From NCBI GenBank assembly GCA_026990595.1, contig JALXCZ010000048.1, forward strand, positions 1 through 64,000: 64,000 nt of DNA, in the 5' to 3' direction. Origin of the DNA: Sulfurovum sp. (GTDB lineage: Bacteria > Campylobacterota > Campylobacteria > Campylobacterales > Sulfurovaceae). A model generated the notes under the pieces. It was not told the origin of the DNA. It saw nothing but the letters and a program-made list of their open reading frames with translations, and ran no database searches. Each line of letters opens with the position of its first letter. The first letter of the stretch is position 1. This document shows, piece after piece, positions 18,228 through 25,932 of this stretch. A program made the position numbers and the translations under genes.

Positions 18228-19423
18228 ATCTCACAGGAGTCTATTTTTGTAAAACCTTTAGAAGCAGACCACCAAAGAGGCCATTTATAAAGCCGTTCTA
18301 TAAGTTTTTTTACCAAATATGCGAAATAACCGTGAAAGTGGATGAATTCAAGATCAATCGCTGCATATTTTCCTCCTAAAGCGATGGCAATACCTTTCAT
18401 GTGAATATTTGCTTTTTTAAGTGGTTTATTATGCAGGGAACGTATGATATTTTTTGCAGCAATCTCTCCGCTTTGTATGGCTGTTTGTGCAGTAGGTGGC
18501 AGAGGCTTCCCTTTTTTACTCGTAAGTGCAGCGGCATCACCTATGACATAGATATCCTCATACGTATAGCTCTTTAAAAAGTCATCTACAATGATCTGAC
18601 CTTTTTTGTTTTTTTTGGCATTGAATGTTTCCAGGCATGGTGCGGTTGTTGTTCCTCCTGCAAATATCATAAAATCAAACGGTATAGTACTTCCGTTCGT
18701 CAAGATAATCTTATGGTCATCTATGGAGGCTATACGGCTTTGGATATGTACTTTGACCCGAAGTTTTTTGAGTCTGTTTGAAGCTATTTTTATAATACGG
18801 GAATGCATACCGTTGAGTATGGTTTCTCTGCTGGCTATGAGATGTATATGCAAAGTGGCACAGGAGAGGGTATTGCTCTTATAGTAGCGGTTGAAAAAGT
18901 ACTGCATACCTGCAGCTATCTCCACCCCTGAGAGACCGGCACCGCCTATAACGATGTTGAAATTCTCTTTAGCCTGTTTGGCAGATTCGAGGCGTTTGTA
19001 GAGTTCATCCTGGAAAAATTGGTTGAGTCGGAGTGCTCCTCTGAGGCTCTTGGCACCACTTGAGTAATGATAGACGGTTGTATCACAGTCAAAACGTTTG
19101 GTAACACTGCCTAAAGCAATAATGAGAGTATCGTACGTGCAGGTACCATCAGGAAGAAGAATGACTCTTTTTTGGGGGTTGATGGACTCTACTGTACGAT
19201 GTTTAAAGGTGACATTTCCATAATTTGCACACAGAGCAGGGAGACTCACAATGGTCTCATCAAAGGAAGTGTTACTGGAAATAAGTTCGTAACCTTCTGT
19301 CTGCAAAAAATGGTAGGGATGCTGGTCGATCAATGTTATTTTTAACTCAGGGTATTTACCTAAGTGCCGCATCGCTGCGATACCTCCGTAACTTCCACCA
19401 AGTATCACCACATGATGACGCAT
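18224..19423 (-). CDS. NAD(P)/FAD-dependent oxidoreductase (type II NADH dehydrogenase-like)
   Basis: VVILGGSYGGIAAMRHL, VIGGAGLSGVEIA, YVIGDAAAL. Confidence 0.85.
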   Translation of the reverse strand: MRHHVVILGGSYGGIAAMRHLGKYPELKITLIDQHPYHFLQTEGYELISSNTSFDETIVSLPALCANYGNVTFKHRTVESINPQKRVILLPDGTCTYDTLIIALGSVTKRFDCDTTVYHYSSGAKSLRGALRLNQFFQDELYKRLESAKQAKENFNIVIGGAGLSGVEIAAGMQYFFNRYYKSNTLSCATLHIHLIASRETILNGMHSRIIKIASNRLKKLRVKVHIQSRIASIDDHKIILTNGSTIPFDFMIFAGGTTTAPCLETFNAKKNKKGQIIVDDFLKSYTYEDIYVIGDAAALTSKKGKPLPPTAQTAIQSGEIAAKNIIRSLHNKPLKKANIHMKGIAIALGGKYAAIDLEFIHFHGYFAYLVKKLIERLYKWPLWWSASKGFTKIDSCEI

Positions 19424-19502
19424 TCCTACCTCCTAATATCTTTAGGATCAAATGTCACTATAGATAGATTAACACAAGAGGTGTGGAAAAGGTGTGTAGT
19501 AT

Positions 19503-20207
19503 TTATCTGTAAATATCCGCCTCTGTGTCACAGTGTAGGGTGAGTTCATAAAGCCATTGTTGCAGAGCGAACATATCCTCATAGATCTTAAAGTTTCTTT
19601 CTATGATCTCTTCTGAGTGGAAGGTCTCATCAGGTGTGAATGTCGTGTAGGCATAGATGGCTCCCATAAGGTAAAGGTAGCTGTTGGAGTCTTCGGCTTT
19701 GCACTCTCTTGGCATACGTTTATATTTGGGTTCTGGCAGCATATAGCCTTTTGTTTTCAGCTTCTTAAGTATGCTGTGCAGCTCTGTACGTCGCTCTTTG
19801 TTTTGGATGTATTCTCTGTAGGTTTTCAGTAGCGTTGGCTTGAAGTTGCGTATGCCTGTGGCAACAAATACTTCTTGCGGATCATAATGCATATAAAAAC
19901 TGCTGCTTTGCATACGATGCCCGCTTCCCTGCCAAAAGATGATACCGATACGTGTCTTAATGGGATCCGCCAGATGAAACCTTGCATCACGGTAGATGCG
20001 AAAGAGGGACTTGTTGGTATTGGGTATGGCATTGATGGTAGGTACCAGTATCTGCAGGTGGTCTCCCATCTCTTCTACATAAGCCTTGTTGGGAGCTACA
20101 ATGACCCTCTCATACTCTTCTCTGTTGGCATCCAGCCACTCTTTTGAGTTGTTGATGATGATTTTATTGAGAAATTCCAATCCCTCTTTTGGGAAACCGT
20201 TAAACAT
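19503..20207 (-). CDS. DUF2461 family protein
   Basis: NNSKEWLDANREEYE, NKSLFRIYRDARFH, GIIFWQGSGHR; typical DUF2461. Confidence 0.85.
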   Translation of the reverse strand: MFNGFPKEGLEFLNKIIINNSKEWLDANREEYERVIVAPNKAYVEEMGDHLQILVPTINAIPNTNKSLFRIYRDARFHLADPIKTRIGIIFWQGSGHRMQSSSFYMHYDPQEVFVATGIRNFKPTLLKTYREYIQNKERRTELHSILKKLKTKGYMLPEPKYKRMPRECKAEDSNSYLYLMGAIYAYTTFTPDETFHSEEIIERNFKIYEDMFALQQWLYELTLHCDTEADIYR

Positions 20208-21420
20208 CTACACGTCTACTTTCATCTGCATCCATTTCCATGACTTTCCATGGAAGTCCTTGTTTGTTGAGCTCCTCCATGAACGGGTCTGGATCAAACT
20301 GTTCCATGTTAAAAACACCTTTGCCCTGCCATGTGCCTTCTAACATAAGCTTGGCACCTATCATGGCTGGTACACCTGTGGTGTAGCTTACAGCTTGACT
20401 TAGAACTTCTTCATAACATTTTTCATGATCACTGACCTGGTAAATATAGATCGTTCTCTCTTTGCCGTCTTTGAGTCCTTTTGCAAAAATACCGATATTG
20501 GTCTTGCCTTTGGTTCTCTCTCCTAAACTTGCAGGATCAGGGAGCAGGGTGGAGAGGAACTCCATAGGGATGATTTTCATGCCTTTGTGTTCCACTGGTT
20601 CTATGCCAAGCATCCCCACATTTTCAAGGCACTTCATATGTGTAAGGTAACTTTCTCCAAAAGTCATGAAGAAGCGTATGCGTTTAAGCCCTTTAATGTG
20701 CTTGACCAGTGACTCCATTTCTTCATGATAGAGCAGATAGCTGTCTTTAACTCCTACTTCTGGGTAGTCCCATACCTGTTTGATAGCCATAGGTTCTGTT
20801 TCTATCCATTTACCGTCTTCCCAATAGCGCCCTTTTGCAGATACTTCACGCAAATTTATCTCCGGGTTAAAGTTGGTTGCAAACGGATAGCCGTGATCTC
20901 CTGCGTTACAGTCGAGGATGTCGATGGTGTGTATCTCATCAAAGTAGTGTTTTTGGGCATAGGCACAAAAAACATTGGTCACCCCTGGGTCAAAACCGCT
21001 TCCAAGCAGTCCCATGATGTTCGCTTTTCTGAACTCCCCGTCTCTGGCCCACTGCTCTTTGTACTCAAATTTTGCTGTATCGGGGTGCTCGTAGTTTGCA
21101 GTGTCAAGGTAATCTACCTGCATCTCTTCACAGGCATCCATAATGGTAAGATCCTGGTAAGGCAGTGCCACATTGATGACAATACTTGCACCGGTTTTAG
21201 CAATGAGCTCTTTAAGTTGGGGGATGGAGTCTGCATCGACTTGTGCAGTGTGTATCTCTACTCCGGTTTTGTCTTTGACATTGGCTGCGATGGCATCACA
21301 TTTACTCACTGTACGAGAGGCAAGGGTAATGTCCCCAAAGGTATCAGCGTTCATCGCACACTTGAAAGCTACGACGTTACCCACGCCTCCTGCACCGATG
21401 ATAAGGGTTTTCTTAGACAT
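20200..21420 (-). CDS. Saccharopine dehydrogenase family; likely carboxy(nor)spermidine dehydrogenase
   Basis: LIIGAGGVGNVVAFKCA; LLGSGFDPGVTNVFCAYA; matches the polyamine-type members in Campylobacterota. Confidence 0.8.
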   Translation of the reverse strand: MSKKTLIIGAGGVGNVVAFKCAMNADTFGDITLASRTVSKCDAIAANVKDKTGVEIHTAQVDADSIPQLKELIAKTGASIVINVALPYQDLTIMDACEEMQVDYLDTANYEHPDTAKFEYKEQWARDGEFRKANIMGLLGSGFDPGVTNVFCAYAQKHYFDEIHTIDILDCNAGDHGYPFATNFNPEINLREVSAKGRYWEDGKWIETEPMAIKQVWDYPEVGVKDSYLLYHEEMESLVKHIKGLKRIRFFMTFGESYLTHMKCLENVGMLGIEPVEHKGMKIIPMEFLSTLLPDPASLGERTKGKTNIGIFAKGLKDGKERTIYIYQVSDHEKCYEEVLSQAVSYTTGVPAMIGAKLMLEGTWQGKGVFNMEQFDPDPFMEELNKQGLPWKVMEMDADESRRVDV

Positions 21421-21448
21421 AAAATACTCCTATATTAATTAAGTTATT

Positions 21449-22366
21449 CTACCCTAAATAGTAATGATTTACAATGTAACTCAACCCAAAAAGCAGAGGA
21501 ATAAAGAGTAGTGTACTTAGTAAGATAAGTGAGGTAACATCTTTGGGCTTGCAGTCATAAAGAGAAGCCAGATTGATGTTGGCAACGGCCAGAGGTGTCA
21601 TCATCTCCATAAAGATGACACCTTGCACAAACAGAGGCAGGTCTGTAAACGAGAGTATAAATGCAGTGGCTAGAGGAATGATAATGAACTTTTGACTGAT
21701 GGTACCCGCAAAGAGTTTGGGGTGTAGCTCTTTGATGCGTATGCCTTGCAGGAAGGTTCCAAGCAAGAAGAGTTGCAAGACTATCCCTGCGTAAGCACCC
21801 ATCTTGAAAAACTCCTGTATCTGAGAGCTTAGTGGTACGTCATAGATGTTTATGAGTATGGCTACCACTGAAGCAGGGATGATGGGGATTTTAACGATGT
21901 TAAAGAGTGAGTCTTTAATGCTGAATGAGCCACGTGAATAAATGTACACACCGATGATGTAGACCACAAAGACATTGGCGATGTTGATGAGTGTGGTGTA
22001 GATGACCGACTGCTCCCCAAAGAGAGCAATGCCCAGTGGTATACCGATGTTCCCTGTATTCCCTACAAATCCTGCAATAGAGAAGATGGCTCTGTTTTTA
22101 CTGTCTGTAAAGATGAGTTTTCCCAAGAGTATTGTAGGGATGAGTAAAACTAGGATGATGCCAAGGTAGAGCAGTGGGACATACACATGCTCACTGTGCA
22201 ACTTTGCTGTAGAGAAACCCCAAATGGTCACAAAAGGCTGTAAAAAATAGACAGACATCAGTGTGAGTGTCTTGGTACTCATATCTTCTTTAAAGATGCG
22301 CTTAGCCATGTAGCCAAGTACTATGAAGACATAAACAAAAATGATGGAGAGGAGTGTGGTTATCAT
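21449..22366 (-). CDS. AEC family (auxin efflux carrier-like) transporter
   Basis: Ten-TM pattern; GFVGNTGNIGIPLGIALFGE. Confidence 0.85.
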   Translation of the reverse strand: MITTLLSIIFVYVFIVLGYMAKRIFKEDMSTKTLTLMSVYFLQPFVTIWGFSTAKLHSEHVYVPLLYLGIILVLLIPTILLGKLIFTDSKNRAIFSIAGFVGNTGNIGIPLGIALFGEQSVIYTTLINIANVFVVYIIGVYIYSRGSFSIKDSLFNIVKIPIIPASVVAILINIYDVPLSSQIQEFFKMGAYAGIVLQLFLLGTFLQGIRIKELHPKLFAGTISQKFIIIPLATAFILSFTDLPLFVQGVIFMEMMTPLAVANINLASLYDCKPKDVTSLILLSTLLFIPLLFGLSYIVNHYYLG

Positions 22367-22399
22367 GGTGGAATTATAGCGTATTTTGAGAGGTGCCTT

Positions 22400-22729
22400 T
22401 TAGCCTTTTAACAGTTTTTGTAATAATACCTCTTCAACATTTTGTCTTGAATCTAATATAGCCATTATGTACACAATGTCATTTCCAACTTTATATATAA
22501 TTCGCCAAGGTGAACTGATAAGTTCTCTATATAGCGTAATGCCTTCTTTTTGAAGTTCAGGGATAACACGACCTTTTAGGGGAAAGAAGTTACTTGAATG
22601 TGCTTTTTTTCTTATCTTCTGATAAATTTCATTTGCAATGCTAGGGCTATCTTTTTTAATGTAAGCAACGATATCTAAAAGGTCATTTTTCGCATTTGTA
22701 GTCCATTGAAGTTTATAGGTTTTACTCAT
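22400..22729 (-). CDS. RelE/ParE family toxin
   Basis: LQWTTNAKNDLLDIVAYIKKDSPSIANEIYQKI; YRELISSPWRIIYKVGNDIVYIMAILDSRQNVEEVL. Confidence 0.88.
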   Translation of the reverse strand: MSKTYKLQWTTNAKNDLLDIVAYIKKDSPSIANEIYQKIRKKAHSSNFFPLKGRVIPELQKEGITLYRELISSPWRIIYKVGNDIVYIMAILDSRQNVEEVLLQKLLKG

Positions 22730-22998
22730 TTTTCAAGGAGTGCTTCTATTGAACTAAATACATCGTCCTCATTGTGAAGATTTCCATTTTTAATATCTTC
22801 TTCTGCAAAAGAGAGAAGTTTTAAAATCGTAATGGTATTTTTCATATCTTCATAACTTTTAGGATCTTGAATAACAGCTTTTGCTTCACCATTTTGTGTA
22901 ATAATCATCGGTCTATGTGTTTCATTAATATGTTTTAACACATCTGCTGCTTTATTTTTTAAATAGGTAACCGGTTTTATATCATTGACAATTTGCAT
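22726..22998 (-). CDS. Phd/YefM family antitoxin
   Basis: VTYLKNKAADVLKHINETHRPMIITQNGEAKAVIQDPKSYEDM. Confidence 0.9.
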   Translation of the reverse strand: MQIVNDIKPVTYLKNKAADVLKHINETHRPMIITQNGEAKAVIQDPKSYEDMKNTITILKLLSFAEEDIKNGNLHNEDDVFSSIEALLEK

Positions 22999-23082
22999 AG
23001 AAACTCCTTCGGTCTTAATATGATACTATATTTAGACTGATTATACAAGTGTATGTAATATTATTGGTCTTCTTGTACTTAT

Positions 23083-23310
23083 TTATACTTCTTGTAACTT
23101 TTTTCTTAGAAGTGCATTGATAAGTGTCTGATATGGTACTTTTTGCTCACTCGCAAGTTTTTTGAAATATAAAACAATGTCATTATCTAACCTTAACGAA
23201 ACAGGTATCTTTTTGGGTTCATAAAATCTACCACGAACGCCGTCACTAAAATCATACTCTTCTAAGATTTCATAATCATCAAATTTTTCTCTTTTTTTAA
23301 TGTTGCTCAT
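23083..23310 (-). CDS. brnA: BrnA-like antitoxin
   Basis: PVSLRLDNDIVLYFKKLASEQKVPYQTLINALLRKKL; start set at MSNIKKRE (23308-23310), overlapping the end of brnT. Confidence 0.85.
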   Translation of the reverse strand: MSNIKKREKFDDYEILEEYDFSDGVRGRFYEPKKIPVSLRLDNDIVLYFKKLASEQKVPYQTLINALLRKKLQEV

Positions 23311-23581
23311 AAAATATCCTTTCTTTTTGATTGGCTTTTCTTGCACTAATAATACGGATAATTTCTTCTCCGTTTTCATCAAAAAACATATTTGCAACAA
23401 CTAAGATTTTATCTTTTGTTGTTTTACCTAATGTTATCCAGCGTTCTTCAAAATAATCGAAACGATGATCAAGTTTTGAAATATGCATTGGGTCTAAAAA
23501 AACTTCTTTTGCTTCTTCAAAAGACACTTGATGATTTTGTATATTTAAGTTGTTTTTTTCATCACTCCATTCAAATTTCAA
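23297..23581 (-). CDS. brnT: BrnT family toxin
   Basis: KFEWSDEKNNLNIQNHQVSFEEAKEVF; ERWITLGKT; EEIIRIISARKA. Confidence 0.92.
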   Translation of the reverse strand: MKFEWSDEKNNLNIQNHQVSFEEAKEVFLDPMHISKLDHRFDYFEERWITLGKTTKDKILVVANMFFDENGEEIIRIISARKANQKERIFYEQH

Positions 23582-23652
23582 AGTAAGCCTTTTTATTGAT
23601 ATGACTTGATTATAGCAAAATTGTATTTACAATGTCAATGTTTATATGCTGG

Positions 23653-23722
23653 GTATAATGGTTGACTTGAGAAATAGTTTTCCCACTAGGGTAAACTATT
23701 TCTCTTTAAAGTTTTGTTATCA
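23653..23722. repeat. Palindromic repeat element, copy A (attC-reminiscent)
   Basis: GTATAATGGTTGACTTGAGAAATAGTTT-TCCCACTAGGGT-AAACTATTTCTCTTTAAAGTTTTGTTATCA; perfect 12-bp stem 23669-23680/23693-23704. Confidence 0.85.
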
Positions 23723-24723
23723 TCTTTTTTAAAATTATATATTTTTGGTTTAGTTGATAGTTTATAGCTTAACTTACTAATAAAATCATTTTTTTCTTTA
23801 AAACTTAATCTATTCAAAGCAACATATAAAGTAAAGTTTCCAAATTCACTACCTTCCTTGCTTAATCTCCAATCTGAGATAAATTCTGGTTTTATAGAAA
23901 GAATATCACCTTTTTTAGCTAATGTATCACCTGTAACAAAATTATCTATTCTACCAGTAATATATGTACCATCATAAGATATATTTTTTAACCATATATG
24001 CTCAAATGCACCATCATTTAATATTAAAGGTACTTTAATATATAGTTCATTAGAGTTTATCTTTTCAAAATTATCTAATATTTCTTGAAATGAGCTTTGA
24101 GCTTTTTGTATAGCTAACTTCATATTTATATCATTCTCTCTATCCCAGAATTGCATATCGGGAACTCCTTGTCTTTCATAGCAAAAATAACTTTTCTCCA
24201 ATATGTTTTTACAAAAATCTTTTCTCAATTCTCTTGCATTGAAAGTTAAATCTGTTAAAGAAGTGAGAATTTCTGTATTTGATGTTTGTGTATTAAGTTT
24301 TAACATTTCATTTTCAATAAATAAAATTAAATTCTCAATTCGCTTAAGTTCATTTGATTGAAAAGAACCTGCATGCATTTGAATTATTCTTTCTAATTGT
24401 TTAGATAGCAAATTGAACTTATATTTAATATATATCAATTTATTTTTGTCTAAGTTCATCTGTTCAATTTTTTCAATCTGCATTTCAAGTTCCCAAGCAT
24501 GAACTGCTACTGATTGATGTACGTCAAATTTAAGAGTATCATTCTCAAGTTCTTTAATATATGTTGTATATATTGAAATAGATACTACAGTTAAAGATGA
24601 TATTAATGCTATTTTACCTTTCAAATTTAGTTTATTTAAACCTGTATTATTTGGATTCCATGTATCACCTAATAGAGCTATGACTGTTATTATAAATGAT
24701 GCAATAATTAATGTATATTCCAA
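23686..24723 (-). CDS. Membrane-anchored protein with C-terminal DUF2314-like domain
   Basis: N-terminal TM segments; GAFEHIWLKNISYDGTYITGRIDNFVTGDTLAKKGDILSIKPEFISDW resembles DUF2314. Confidence 0.6.
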   Translation of the reverse strand: MEYTLIIASFIITVIALLGDTWNPNNTGLNKLNLKGKIALISSLTVVSISIYTTYIKELENDTLKFDVHQSVAVHAWELEMQIEKIEQMNLDKNKLIYIKYKFNLLSKQLERIIQMHAGSFQSNELKRIENLILFIENEMLKLNTQTSNTEILTSLTDLTFNARELRKDFCKNILEKSYFCYERQGVPDMQFWDRENDINMKLAIQKAQSSFQEILDNFEKINSNELYIKVPLILNDGAFEHIWLKNISYDGTYITGRIDNFVTGDTLAKKGDILSIKPEFISDWRLSKEGSEFGNFTLYVALNRLSFKEKNDFISKLSYKLSTKPKIYNFKKDDNKTLKRNSLP

Positions 24724-24752
24724 TAATACTTCCTTTTTTGTACTAATTAAAA

Positions 24753-24821
24753 GGATAACGGTTGAATTGAGAAATATTTGAGTTGTAGGATTAAATATTT
24801 CTCTCCAATGATTTGTTATAC
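24753..24821. repeat. Palindromic repeat element, copy B (attC-reminiscent)
   Basis: GGATAACGGTTGAATTGAGAAATATTT-GAGTTGTAGGATT-AAATATTTCTCTCCAATGATTTGTTATAC; perfect 11-bp stem 24769-24779/24793-24803. Confidence 0.85.
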
Positions 24822-25007
24822 TTTTCTTATAAGTTCTTCAATTTCTTTCATGGAATAGTCTTTATATTTGGAATAATTTTCTTTTGTATCTCTTGATGCA
24901 TTTGAACTATTATTAATTCCTGCAACTGATTTATAGTTACTTACTTTGGCACTTATATTTCCTGCATCTAAATTTATTTCTTTTTCTATTTCTCTACAAA
25001 ATTCCAT
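24816..25007 (-). pseudogene. Short ORF, probable remnant of a larger protein (HNH-associated N-terminal-like region)
   Basis: The open frame continues upstream of the ATG to about 25113 as SFKDSSNWNEKNELKAFLIFKKLESLNFPRGKQMEF... with no ATG, GTG or TTG start. Confidence 0.4.
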
Positions 25008-25375
25008 TTGTTTACCTCGTGGAAAATTAAGTGATTCTAATTTTTTGAAAATTAAAAAAGCTTTTAATTCATTTTTTTCATTCCAATTTGAACTATCTTT
25101 AAAACTTATTTTTAATTACTTCCTCTTGCTTGTAAGTACAACTATTTATTCAAGGAACATTATATATCATTCATCTTATAAAACTAAAAATAACAAACAC
25201 AAAAAATGTCTGTTTATTTTCAAAAATATGTACCCCAAGGGTATTTCCTCCCTCTATGGTCAGGGCACAATATGAAATATATTAACTTGTGACGATGTTG
25301 AACGTCATCACGAGAGAAATTCAACCATTAACAATATTTAGCTATCATTCCCCACTTTAAAACTTAGGATATTTT

Positions 25376-25930
25376 ATGGATTTTTCGTCGTTAGAGACAT
25401 GGGGTTACCTGGCAGTAGCCTTTTTTTCATTTGGCGGTTCGTTTTTCATCGTAGCCGCAGCCGGGGTATTTTCGTATATGGGACAAATGGACTTGACTAC
25501 AGCACTCATCATTGCAGCCATAGCCAATTTCATGGGAGATAACTTCCTTTTTTACCTTGGGAAATATCAGAAAAAAGAGATACAGCCTTATTTTGCCAAA
25601 CATAAACGTAAACTAGCCCTTGCGACACTTATCATGCGTAAGTATGGGGTATTGGCTATATTCATTCAGAAATTTATCTATGGTGTGAAGACCATTGTGC
25701 CGCTTTCCATGGCATTGGCAAAGTATGACTTCAAAAAGTTTGTCTTTTTCAATATCTTTGCATCTATTCTTTTTGTCTCTGTCATAGGGCTGAGTGCCTA
25801 CTATATGAGTGAGTCTATCATCGCATTTTTTACAGTGATCAAAGAAGATCCATGGATCGCACCGGTGGTACTTCTGAGTATCGTTGCTTTAGTCTGGTGG
25901 GTAATGGAGAAGATGACAAAGAAAAAATAG
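25376..25930 (+). CDS. DedA family membrane protein
   Basis: MGDNFLFYLGKY..., FIQKFIYGVKTIVPLSMALAKYDFKKFVFFN. Confidence 0.85.
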   Translation: MDFSSLETWGYLAVAFFSFGGSFFIVAAAGVFSYMGQMDLTTALIIAAIANFMGDNFLFYLGKYQKKEIQPYFAKHKRKLALATLIMRKYGVLAIFIQKFIYGVKTIVPLSMALAKYDFKKFVFFNIFASILFVSVIGLSAYYMSESIIAFFTVIKEDPWIAPVVLLSIVALVWWVMEKMTKKK

Positions 25931-25932
25931 CC

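Noticed and set aside
20725-21438. 237-aa plus-strand ORF opposite the saccharopine dehydrogenase-like gene
   Set aside because: Cys/Phe/Val-rich reverse-strand translation of a well-supported gene; no RBS or domain.
24946-25275. 109-aa plus-strand ORF in the accessory segment
   Set aside because: Low-complexity S/F/I/K translation of AT-rich DNA, opposite a frame that itself looks like a decayed gene.
23653-25340. Calling the segment a bona fide integron
   Set aside because: No integron integrase or attI in the window and core GTT is degenerate in one of the two sites; kept only as an attC-like hypothesis.
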